DNA of 16,133 nt, from NCBI GenBank assembly GCA_003024985.2, contig PXIH01S0000126.1; one strand, given 5' to 3'. Both the position numbers and the translations under genes were made by a program. Shown here in pieces: positions 8,119-16,133 of the stretch. The first letter of the stretch is position 1. Every line of letters begins with the position of its first letter. The notes beneath the pieces were generated by a model that did no database searches, was not told the origin of the DNA, and worked only from the letters and a program-made list of their open reading frames with translations. The DNA comes from Euperipatoides rowelli (taxonomy: Eukaryota; Onychophora; Udeonychophora; Euonychophora; Peripatopsidae).

Positions 8119-9503
8119 AGTTCTCAATCTTAATGATGAAATGTCTTTTTTTTTTCATAAGGGAAAAATTTAATACGAGGAAAAGGATGGTTTTTTTGAA
8201 TAGCGTGCTACCACTTTATGGATAAAGTCCTGCATAAAGCACACATAATTTTTTTATAGTGACTGAAAATTTTCATTTCTGACATCTGTTCGATCACACT
8301 CCAATACATATATCCAATGTTGGCTAGTAGAATGGTAATAGTAACGAGACTCGCCTGCACACTATTTTTAAAATTGTAGTAAAGAAGAAAAAAGAATGTT
8401 ATATTCATCAGCATAGTGCTAAATTAGCAATACTATTATGTAATTTTCATATCACTTTTATAATCCTTTTTTTTTTTTTGTAAGGCATTTCCATATACTA
8501 AAACCTCAAAGTAGAATTGCACTGGGCGGTAGCCTACTATTTCAATCACTGTCATGTCAATAAGCATTATTAATCTTTCTAGAATATTATACAATCATTA
8601 CGTTTCTTAAAATGCTATCATGACTTCTAGTGCTAATCCAGCACTTTTGTCAGTTATATGTCAAAATTATTACTAGAAATCTAGATGCCCGTATGTCTTA
8701 AGACATAACTATTTTTCTATAATCACTGTTCTTTGTTGCTAAGCAGGTATCATCTTTCATGCCAATTAATTCAAGCCATCTATTATAATAAACAGCCAAT
8801 CTATAAATGATCCAACTCTTTTTTTTTTTTCCATCATTTTGGTTAAACACTAGTAGATCTATAGTTCAGTACTTTATAAAATGAAATTCTTTACTTATAG
8901 TTCTAATCTCATAAAAATTTGATGAATTTTAAAAGTTGATAAATAATTGATAAAAAAAATACATTACAATAAGTGCATAAAAAGCTTTTCTAGCCACTTT
9001 TGTTTCATTATAGCTCCCGTATTGGTATTTCAGACATTTCTAATAAATAATTTTTAAAATGCCGCACAAGGTAGCTAGTTTATGATTTTAGAAGAGTGTT
9101 GTGCAACTGTACTGTTAGTCCACTCATTCATTGGTCAGTGTGCATTCTGGTGTAAACAGTAAAACACTAAGAACAAAATATTTATTGTTTGTTCCAGTAA
9201 AGAAAATAATTTTGGTGACCTTGTTTTCATCTTACAATTCAAGGAAGCTCATCTATGTAACTTGTTTTCGGATTTTAAGTATATTTAAACCTTTCACAGG
9301 TGAATTAAATGCGGGGAAAGTTATGTGCGAGCCAACACTGAGTGCAACGTCTAATTGAAAAAAAGAAAACAGCAGACATCATAAAAGTTTCCGTGTTCAA
9401 CGCTGCACTTGAAATAAACTTACCGGACCACAGTCATTTCCATGTCTTTCCATATACAGTATATAAATCTGACAATAAAGTGTATGACTTTAATTTTTTT
9501 GAG
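8119..9503. other. AT-rich intron stretch with one perfect 16-bp palindrome
   Basis: TATGTCTTAAGACATA at 8692-8707 is a perfect palindrome. A CTAG lies 7 nt to its left, an arrangement like a minus-strand Helitron 3' end, but no matching 5' end was found. Small ORFs at 8208-8414 (minus) and 9131-9358 (plus) carry no recognisable domain. A good-looking splice donor on the minus strand near 9421 is not needed by NNT. Nothing else was recognised. Confidence 0.45.
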
Positions 9504-10770
9504 CACTGTTCCTAAGGCATAGTGATGCTTCTTTTGTACTATTCCGCTCACAAAATTACTATTCCGAAAAGAAAAAACAACTCAATATTAATTTTTAAAC
9601 AAACCTATATTAAATCTCAGAAGTTATTTTGATTTTGTTAAAAGTGAAACTGAAGTGAGGAAAGATAAAAGTTTGTAGACGTTTGTTTTGTTGTTTTTTT
9701 TTTTTTTTGACATATTTTTCTTTACAACTCCGAAGAAAGGGAGACAGAAGTAGAGAAAAATCAGAACTTTAAGTTACATTTATTACAACAAAATAAATAA
9801 CCATTTGCTTCAAAAGAATTGACTCTTATATACTGTTTATATTTTTAAAACTTTATTTTTTTTTTTGGGGGGGGGGGGGAGTGTTGTAAGTTGTAATTAC
9901 GCTATGTTAACTAGCCTAACCTAATAATCATTGTAAGCATTTCTTGACAACTTTATTTTATTAACAAGCTGCATCATTTAATTGATATTAATTTCCATCA
10001 TCTCAAATGAGAGCATTTTGTTCTCTTTTGATATAAATTTTTCAATATTTGAGAGAAAACATTCACTCAATCTCTTTTTTTTTTATGTGCCCATCTTAAA
10101 AGTCAGGTCACAACTGATAATGGGATAATGAAATAGAAAAGAGGAATAGTCTAATAATATTAATAATAAACTCAAAATGCCGTTCGATGAATTAATGAGC
10201 ATTAGCAAATATTTATGCTATGAAAGTTTAATGTAAAAAACAAAAAGCGTAAGACATTTATATAACTGAATAATTGAACTAGGATTTTTGACAAATTGTA
10301 TTTTGCGTCCTAAATTATTTTACATTTCATATTTTAATGGCCTAATATACGGCAAGTCTTTATCTGAGCAAAGAAATCTTATAAGTTATTCTTGTTAAAA
10401 ATTAATAATGAGTTGCCTATCCATTTAAAAATTAAATAATATATTTTATTAATTTCTTGAAAAACCTCAAGTATTTTGTTGTAAGTAAAATATACGGTAA
10501 TTACTTTTAAAATAGTATGAAAAGAAAGCATATTTTTTTACAACACAAAGTGACTATCATAACTAAATAAATCTTGTTCATGCGAATACAATAGATTAAA
10601 TATAAAATAATTTTAGCGGCTAAATATGTCAAAAATATAATGCAATTTATTTAAATATACTGTAGGCCTATATTTTTTTTTTTCTACTATTCCACCGGAA
10701 TATTACCTTCAAAATTTAACTAATTTTTACTATTCTCGGAATAACAGAATAGCAGGAAAATCGAACACTG
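9504..10770. mobile_element. Weak candidate for a hAT-like non-autonomous element
   Basis: The minus strand at 10770 begins CAGTGTTCGATTTTCC, a plausible hAT terminus, and the plus strand at 9504 begins CACTGTTCC. Both ends are followed by repeated CTATTCCG/CGGAATA-type words (about 9538-9566 and 10686-10755), including a small hairpin, TATTCC-ACC-GGAATA. The 8-bp flanks do not match, and no transposase is visible in between. The region may instead hold two separate fragments. Confidence 0.25.
9867..9879 (+). repeat. Homopolymer G13 tract after a T-run
   Basis: Thirteen G residues follow a run of T. This is the second G13 tract of the window (the other is at 961-973). It could form a four-stranded structure or reflect slippage, and is a likely site of length variation. 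Confidence 0.8.
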
Positions 10771-11788
10771 TAATAAATTGTTTTAACACACTCTTCTCTT
10801 ATCAGTTTAGCTTGGAATTGCATTTTCTGTGAGGGAACTATCGTAGAAGTGAAACACAATGTTTACATAGAGGGAGTAACTACTTTATTAGTGATTTTCA
10901 AAGATTTTTACTAAAAAAAATTCACCAGAAAAAAAAAAAAGTTTGTTACAATTCAATTTTTTAAATATTTCTCTTAAGCTCCTCCCCCTTAAAACAATAT
11001 TGTCTATAGTATAGGCTTGAGAAGATTTTTGGTTGTCATTGTTTAGAGACAGAGCTTGCTATAGTAAACTATACAGTATTCACTATCTTTGTCAGCTAAA
11101 GGCTGGAAATCCTATGAACTAATTTGTTTAAATACTTGTATAGAATCATAATCAAATCAATCCTTTGTGCTATTATAGTCTAAATTGTTTTTTTTTTTAA
11201 AAATCAGATGGAGAATAGGAGTATTCTTAATTTTACTTTTAAATAACTTTTTTTTTCAGTGGAATTTTTTTTTTTTTTAGTTAATTATCTTTGAAAATCA
11301 ATAGTAAAAAAAATGTAAAAATCCATTACATTTGACCTTTAAGATATTTAATATTTAAAAAAAAAAATTCAAAGAATTCTTAGGGGAAAAAATTAACGAA
11401 AAAAAAAAATTTTTTCTAGCGGGATAGTTTGCAACACTACTTCAAAAATCACATTCAGAAACACGTTTCAATATTCCCAAAGGAAAAAAAAAATCTTGAC
11501 TATTTTGAAAAAAAATTTTGTTGGCCAAATTTAATATTTATTCATAGTCTAATTATTCCAATTGTCAAAAATCAGTGCAAGGAAAACCAGAACTGACTGC
11601 AGTCACAAAAGCATTATTGTAAAACATTTGGTGTAGAAAAACACTCAAGAAAGGCTAAATGGGAAAGCAAAGTAAGAGCCCTGATGATCAATCTGATAAA
11701 TATTGTAGCTGCATTTTATCTTTACAAAAAAAAATATCTTAAGAATGAGGATTGATGATGTGCCGAGTAAATATAAAATATAAAAGAA
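10771..11788. other. AT-rich intron stretch, many A and T runs, nothing recognised
   Basis: Numerous A and T homopolymers of 8-13 bases occur, especially at 11180-11520. No ORF of interest, RNA gene or bounded repeat was identified. Confidence 0.5.
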
Positions 11789-11815
11789 TTTTAGCAAAGG
11801 TAAACTTTGCTAAAA
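11789..11815. repeat. 11-bp perfect-stem hairpin
   Basis: TTTTAGCAAAG (11789-11799) pairs perfectly with CTTTGCTAAAA (11805-11815) across the loop GTAAA. It lies 31 bp from the left end of the next element. No function is evident. Confidence 0.65.
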
Positions 11816-11846
11816 CAAAAGTTAAAAAAAAAAGTTTGACTGCTAG

Positions 11847-12071
11847 AGCCAGGGCATTGCTAAGGGGGAGGAGGTAGGCTGGAGCTTCTCCCTACAACTT
11901 CAGCTGATAGTCCGAAAGTTGTGAAATTTTGTGTTAGCAGTTGGGAGAAATCCTCATGAAGGAAAGATAAAAAAACTGCTCAATAGTTGCGAGTTGAGAA
12001 TTTGAGGAGTCGGAGTTGGGAAATTTCTCATTTTCCCTTTCCAATAAAGTTCTCTATCTTCGGCCCTGGCT
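11847..12071. mobile_element. Short element bounded by AGCCAGGGC inverted repeats (225 bp)
   Basis: AGCCAGGGC at 11847-11855 is exactly inverted as GCCCTGGCT at 12063-12071. The enclosed DNA is clearly less AT-rich than its surroundings and contains purine-rich GGGGGAGGAGG next to the left end. It is probably a small MITE or another interspersed repeat. Terminal repeats longer than 9 bp and a target duplication are not visible, so the class is undetermined. Confidence 0.4.
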
Positions 12072-12388
12072 ACAGCTTTCAGTCATTATGTGCAGCCACT
12101 ACGCAAAACCTAACATGTTTACTATAAAATCTGAGTTTGTACCGGTGTAACGGTTTTATTAAGTTTACGTAATAAATATTCTCATTATTCTTTATTATAC
12201 ACTTAATAAATGTATCTTATTTATTATACACTTAATAAATGTATTCCTTGAACTATTATTAACACTTACAAATGTTAATTCTCTATCTTCCACAAGCGTT
12301 TAAACAAAATAGTCTGTGTTTGAAGAATGAAAGTCTGTATTAAAAAACAAAAGTTAGACATTAGACAAGGTTAGGAATAGTAATTCAC
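12072..12388. repeat. AT-rich intron end with a 29-bp-period tandem duplication
   Basis: A 25-bp word starting TTTATTATACACTTAATAAA is present exactly at 12191-12215 and 12220-12244, a recent-looking duplication. Upstream, ACCG-GTGTAA-CGGT (12141-12154) followed by TTTTATTAAG resembles the 3' hairpin of the 1587-1827 element without the CTAG and may be a decayed relative. The segment ends at the splice donor of the upstream exon. Confidence 0.6.
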
Positions 12389-12653
12389 CTGCGACGGGAT
12401 GAATTCCGAAACGCACATTCATTCCTTTTTCTTTCAACAGCTTAACCAGCTCTGCAATAGGATATTGTGCTTTAGCAACACAAAGACCATACCCAGGGGT
12501 TATGATTATATTCTTGGCATTAGCTATCATCTCAACGGCTTGATCAGCATTGCATTCAGTATGAGTACCGGTAATTTCCATAGGTTTGCCCATCCCTGTA
12601 CTGGAAGTACCGTAACCTCCAAGAATAACATTTGGAAGAGATCTGTTCATAGC
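12389..12653 (-). CDS. NNT: NAD(P) transhydrogenase, exon encoding the start of domain III
   Basis: The exon has 88 codons plus the first base of a split glycine codon. It begins [20 protein letters not shown] and ends GIHPVA. NNT couples hydride transfer from NADH to NADP+ to proton entry across the inner mitochondrial membrane, supplying matrix NADPH for glutathione and biosynthesis. The exon covers the linker from the membrane domain II into domain III and the first Rossmann-like unit. [20 protein letters not shown] carries the G-x-G-x-x-x-A dinucleotide fingerprint, and [10 protein letters not shown] is strongly conserved from bacteria to animals. The acceptor (TTTCTCTTCTTTAG before GCT) has a strong pyrimidine tract, and the donor is GCAG before GTGAAT. 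An ATG occurs at codon 2, but it is internal because the homologous region continues upstream in other animals. Domains I and II lie right of the window. Confidence 0.97.
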
Positions 12654-13984
12654 CTAAAGAAGAGAAAGAAATAAAAAATAATATTCCAGCATTTAATAAA
12701 AATATAAATTTTAAAAATTCACTTAAGTGCAATTTGATATCAACATACAACATGCACAGGTGCGAATGCATGATCCTAAAATGTCTTTATGCAGTCATCA
12801 CTCTGTTAATTACATTAGAGATGATGATAAAAATTAAACACACCAAAATAATTTTATTCACATTTTGTTTTGGCTCCGTAAGAACTTATCAATGCAATTA
12901 ATTGATTTAATAGGTTAAATTAGATTAGGACTAATTCCAAAATGCATATAGTGAGTATTCTACGAGTAAATTTTACATGGATGCTAAAAAGGCCATATTT
13001 GCCACCATGATTTATTATAATGGATAAAGTTTGATAACACAAATATTTCTAAACAAGGAATAATGCTTATAAGCTAGGACTAACGGTAAGCTAACTGAAG
13101 GTGGTGACAGGTTGTTCTCAGAGATGTATTGTAATATCCAGTATCTTTGGAATGTAGCAGAGAGAGTGGGTTCATACAGAGAGAGATAAGAAGAGTGGCC
13201 TTCACCTTTCCTCCCTCTGTATAGAAAAATAAAAATGATCATGAATGTCTATCGAATGATTCTTCTTGCTGCTTCAGCTTGTGGCAGGGTATTATTGTTG
13301 CTAAAGAGTTTGATAGTAGCTTTTGGATTGTTTAAGCAATTTATTTGTATTATATTTAATATACAGTAGGTAGTGGTTTTTCACTATGCACTGACAGGTG
13401 GCGCTGTTGTCAAAGTGTATTGCACAGCAGCCAGAAGGACATATTAAATATAGTGTATAATTATATTTTTTATTTTAACTGTAATACATAAAACATTAAA
13501 CTTTATTAAACTAATATGATATTTGTAACATAAGCTTGTATTACTTAATTTCAAATGATTGTACAGATTGTGTAAGAGGAAAATTGTAAAATTGCATCAA
13601 AGACACAGTATTGATTTGTGCATTGCCACTTCATAAATATAAAAATAAAATTGCAGAATTTATGACTGCCAATTAACATTAGTCTAATTTTTAATGGGCT
13701 GCCCTCTATTTTAATATGTATTTTTTAAATACACAATAATTTAAATTTGTTTTAACTTGCAATTGCATTGCGATTGTTTTATTGTCTAAAAGTTTGAAGT
13801 TAAATTGTCAAATATAAATTTTAGTTGCTGTTTTTTTACCTCAAAATATAGTGTGTGATATTTTCAAATATAAAAAAAAATGTGTTCCATAGATGAGACA
13901 AATATTTTAGAAAAATAAGACTGGGATTAATAAGATGTTGACAGCAAAATCTGTCTGCATAGCATTTGGTCAATTCCCATGATC

Positions 13985-14594
13985 ACAAAATGAATATGAG
14001 CGATACTAGCATGAATTTGACAGTACAAAATCATTCTTACTTATTTTTGTAAATCACTTTTATTCTTCAACAAATGACCACGTGAGATAATGCATAAAAT
14101 GGACAACACAAAGTCATTCTCATTCTTATACATCACTTCCAAGCTTCACTAAATGAGCATAAAATGAACAGCTGTCATTGTCCCTTCTCATTCTTATACA
14201 TCATTTATATGCTTCACTAAATGAGCATGTGAGATAATGGCTTAAAATGAATAACAGTCATTATCCGTGATCTCATTCCTATACATCACTTCCAAGCTTC
14301 AATGAATGAGCATACGAGAAGCCATGAAATGGACTATCAGTCATTCTGTTTTAATTCTTGTGCATTACTACCATGCTTGACTAAATGAGCATATGAAATA
14401 ATGGTACAAAATAGACAGCAGTCCTTCTCTATTCTCATTCTACTACCGTATATTACTTAAATGCTCCACTAAATGAGTAAGACACTGGCATAAAATCGAC
14501 AGCATAAATTCACTCTTTCTTCTCAATCTTCTACATCACTTCCATGCTTCACTAAATGTGCCCATGAGATAGACATAAAATGGACAGCACAAAG
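13985..14594. repeat. Minisatellite, about 83-bp period, seven full units plus a degraded leader
   Basis: Units start with TCATTCT-like sequence and run through ATTCTTATACATCACTTCC, GCTTCACTAAATGAGCAT, GAGATAATG and AAAATGGACAGCA. Boundaries are 14031-14113 (83 bp), 14114-14173 (60), 14174-14257 (84), 14258-14340 (83), 14341-14421 (81), 14422-14509 (88) and 14510-14594 (85). The second unit lacks about 23 bp around GTGAGATAATG. A degraded partial unit precedes at about 13985-14030. Units differ at many positions, so the array is old and not freshly homogenised. It contains no continuous reading frame. Confidence 0.9.
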
Positions 14595-15280
14595 TCGGGC
14601 CTTTTCCTGGCGTTGGCCAAAGTCACAATTTAAGATTAATTCTTCTGGCGATATATTAATTATAATTGTCAATAAATTGTGGTGAAAGGTATTTTTTTAA
14701 AAAAAATATTTAACTTACAGTGTACAATCATGTCGTAAATCTGTCTTATTTATGAAGTTATTTAACAATTTATTAGTATTTTCCTTTTGAAAATAATATA
14801 AATAATTTTATTTTTAAAAGTACAACTGTAATTATTATTAAAAATAAACTTAAGCAGTACTTCTTTTTTTTTTTATAAATGTCTTGTAGACGAGCAGACT
14901 GACTTATTTCTTGTTTTTACAATCTAGTGATAGATAGTAAAACAATTATTTTCAATTGTTGACTGGATTTCAAGAAAATAAATCTTTTCCTTTTTTATTT
15001 TTTTTAAATTTCTAATTATAGCCACCATAGTCGTCATTAATTGCACAATAATTGTTTGCCACAGTTAAGTTAATTTTAACATCTCCTAGTTATTTTCCTT
15101 ACCAGGTTGATTGTGGATACATTAATTACTAAAAAGTAGGCAATCACTAGTTACTTTTTATTTTACAAAATCAGGAAAATGTTCAACAATAAGTTGAAGT
15201 AATCGTTCTTTTTTTTTTTTAAAAAAAAAATATTTTATAAAGTTTAGATATTTTAGAACACATTAATTTGATTCATTCCT
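14595..15280. other. AT-rich intron stretch, nothing recognised
   Basis: Non-coding AT-rich DNA between the minisatellite and the foldback element, with long T and A runs (for example near 15210-15230). Only a 9-bp-stem hairpin (TAAAAAGTA at 15130-15138 and its partner at 15152-15160) was noted. Confidence 0.5.
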
Positions 15281-16129
15281 GGGGACGGTACGCTTTTGTA
15301 GCCAGGAAGCCTTAAGGAATTTTGATAATTTTTTTTTAACAAATAGATAGATTAAACAATTACCTTCATATTGGGATATGGAAGAACACTTCGTTGTCTA
15401 TGGTTCGCGCTCGTTTTAGCAAAAACAGCCTCGTAAATAATCGTTTGGATCAATATATAGCCATTGCTGTTAACTACCATCTGGTGAGTTTTACTATAAA
15501 CGTGACAGCTACTAAAACTAGCTATATTTTAGCGATTTCAAAATGTCTATGATACTGACGATCTGATTTATTTTTTACGCAAACTAGCTATTTTTAAAAT
15601 GTTCAAATTGTGCATGATGTCGAGGATCAGAGTTGTTATTTTCTTGAATGAAGAGTGGTTTTTGGGTGGCTACCTCTATTTATTTCAGACACCCACAAAT
15701 CCACCCTTCATTCAAAAAAAAGTAGCTGTCACGTTTATAGTAAAACTCACCAGGTGGCATCTAACAGCAATGGCGTTATAAGGGGAAGGAGATGTTAAGC
15801 AAATGGTTGGGTTTTGAAGGGGGGGAGGGGATTGAATTGGGTGGGTTAAAGGATTGTTGGTTGTATGCGAAAGGGAAATTTTAAAGGTAGAATATTGCTG
15901 GTTAACACGAGAGTGACTCTGAAGAGATGGAGATGCCAGAATTACATCGCATTGCATCGTATTGATCCAGACGATTATTTACGAGGCTGTTTTTGCTAAA
16001 ACGAGCGTGAACCCTAGACAACGAAGTGTTCTTCCATATCCCAAAATAAAGGTAATTGTCTAATCTATTTGTTAAAAAAAATTATCAAAAAACCTTAATG
16101 CTTCCTGGCTACAAAAGTGTACCATCCCC
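15281..16129. mobile_element. Nested foldback element with long terminal inverted repeats, running to the window edge
   Basis: Outer arms 15281-15455 and 15960-16129 are reverse complements with few differences. A second pair, 15461-15513 and 15721-15773, matches at 49 of 53 positions, and a third, 15646-15668 with 15690-15713, forms the core hairpin. The right arm holds 186 bp (15774-15959) absent from the left, where only 5 bp (15456-15460) separate outer and inner repeats, so the left arm probably suffered a deletion. Arms of this length around a small core fit a foldback or MITE-type DNA transposon. No transposase is seen. The true ends and target duplication cannot be set because the right end lies at the window edge, and the element could continue a few bases further on both sides. 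Confidence 0.82.
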
Positions 16130-16133
16130 TTCA

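Larger units (their letters stand above)
6501..12388 (-). other. NNT intron between domain III exons (5888 bp)
   Basis: A GT donor at 12388-12387 and AG acceptor at 6502-6501 bound a phase 1 intron. It hosts a complete small Helitron (6939-7161), a TTAA-flanked MITE candidate (7584-8114), a weak hAT-like candidate (9504-10770), a hairpin (11789-11815) and a short inverted-repeat-bounded element (11847-12071). The remaining parts are AT-rich, with short chance ORFs only. Confidence 0.92.
12654..16133 (-). other. Upstream NNT intron, incomplete (at least 3480 bp)
   Basis: Only the acceptor (12655-12654) is in the window, and the next upstream exon lies past the right edge. It is a phase 0 intron. 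From 12660 to 13975 it is AT-rich with nothing recognised except an AGGTGGCGCTG word at 13396-13406. A minisatellite follows (14031-14594), then AT-rich DNA with a small hairpin (arms 15130-15138 and 15152-15160), and then the foldback element from 15281. Confidence 0.85.

Noticed and set aside
9416-9440. Strong minus-strand splice donor (CCG before GTAAGTTTATTT), possible extra exon
   Set aside because: NNT exons 12389-12653 and 6289-6500 join directly in phase and give an uninterrupted conserved protein, so no exon is needed here. No conserved peptide or acceptor supports an exon upstream of the donor.
12399-12674. 91-codon plus-strand ORF
   Set aside because: It is the antisense shadow of the NNT exon at 12389-12653, whose minus-strand translation is clearly conserved.
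13015-13242. Minus-strand ORF sharing the peptide EPTLSAT with a plus-strand ORF at 9131-9358
   Set aside because: The shared stretch is only seven residues, without supporting DNA similarity around it, so it is best explained by chance.
15712-15957. 81-codon serine/proline-rich minus-strand ORF
   Set aside because: It is explained by the purine-rich plus strand of the foldback arm and runs across the boundary of the inner inverted repeat.

Overview
The window is AT-rich animal (metazoan) nuclear DNA. Its only well-supported gene is the 3' end of a nicotinamide nucleotide transhydrogenase gene (NNT) on the minus strand. Three exons (12389-12653, 6289-6500, 4540-4692) join in phase across GT/AG splice sites. 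They encode the last 209 residues of the protein, which is the NADP(H)-binding domain III, ending in a stop codon at 4540-4542. The 5' part of the gene (domains I and II) lies beyond the right edge. Spliceosomal introns and close similarity to animal NNT make this a metazoan. Frequent TACAGTA/TACTGTA and TAGGC/TAGCCTA words and the mix of DNA transposons would suit a marine invertebrate, but the lineage cannot be fixed from this sequence.

Layout. 1-4430 lies beyond the gene's 3' end and is repeat-rich. It holds the edge of a hAT-like element (1-75), a long inverted repeat of about 640 bp (about 130-770), a GC-richer block (1073-1295), and a three-copy tandem repeat interrupted by a 241-bp Helitron-like element (1587-1827). 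It also has a perfect-arm hairpin (3256-3291). 4436-4692 holds candidate poly(A) signals and the terminal NNT exon. The last intron (4693-6288) contains a decayed Ty3/gypsy pol (integrase) remnant on the plus strand, antisense to NNT.

The next intron (6501-12388) carries a compact 223-bp non-autonomous Helitron with both diagnostic ends (6939-7161), a candidate MITE flanked by TTAA (7584-8114), a weak hAT-like candidate (about 9504-10770) and a short element bounded by AGCCAGGGC inverted repeats (11847-12071). The incomplete intron from 12654 to the right edge contains an 83-bp-period minisatellite with seven full units (14031-14594) and a large nested foldback element (15281 to at least 16129) that runs to the window edge.

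Functionally this is one housekeeping mitochondrial gene whose introns and 3' flank have collected small non-autonomous transposons and foldback DNA. I found no tRNA, rRNA or CRISPR array and no second convincing protein-coding gene. The most informative signal is the Helitron-like insertion between two tandem repeat copies, because the repeat itself supplies the empty site and so fixes the element's ends.
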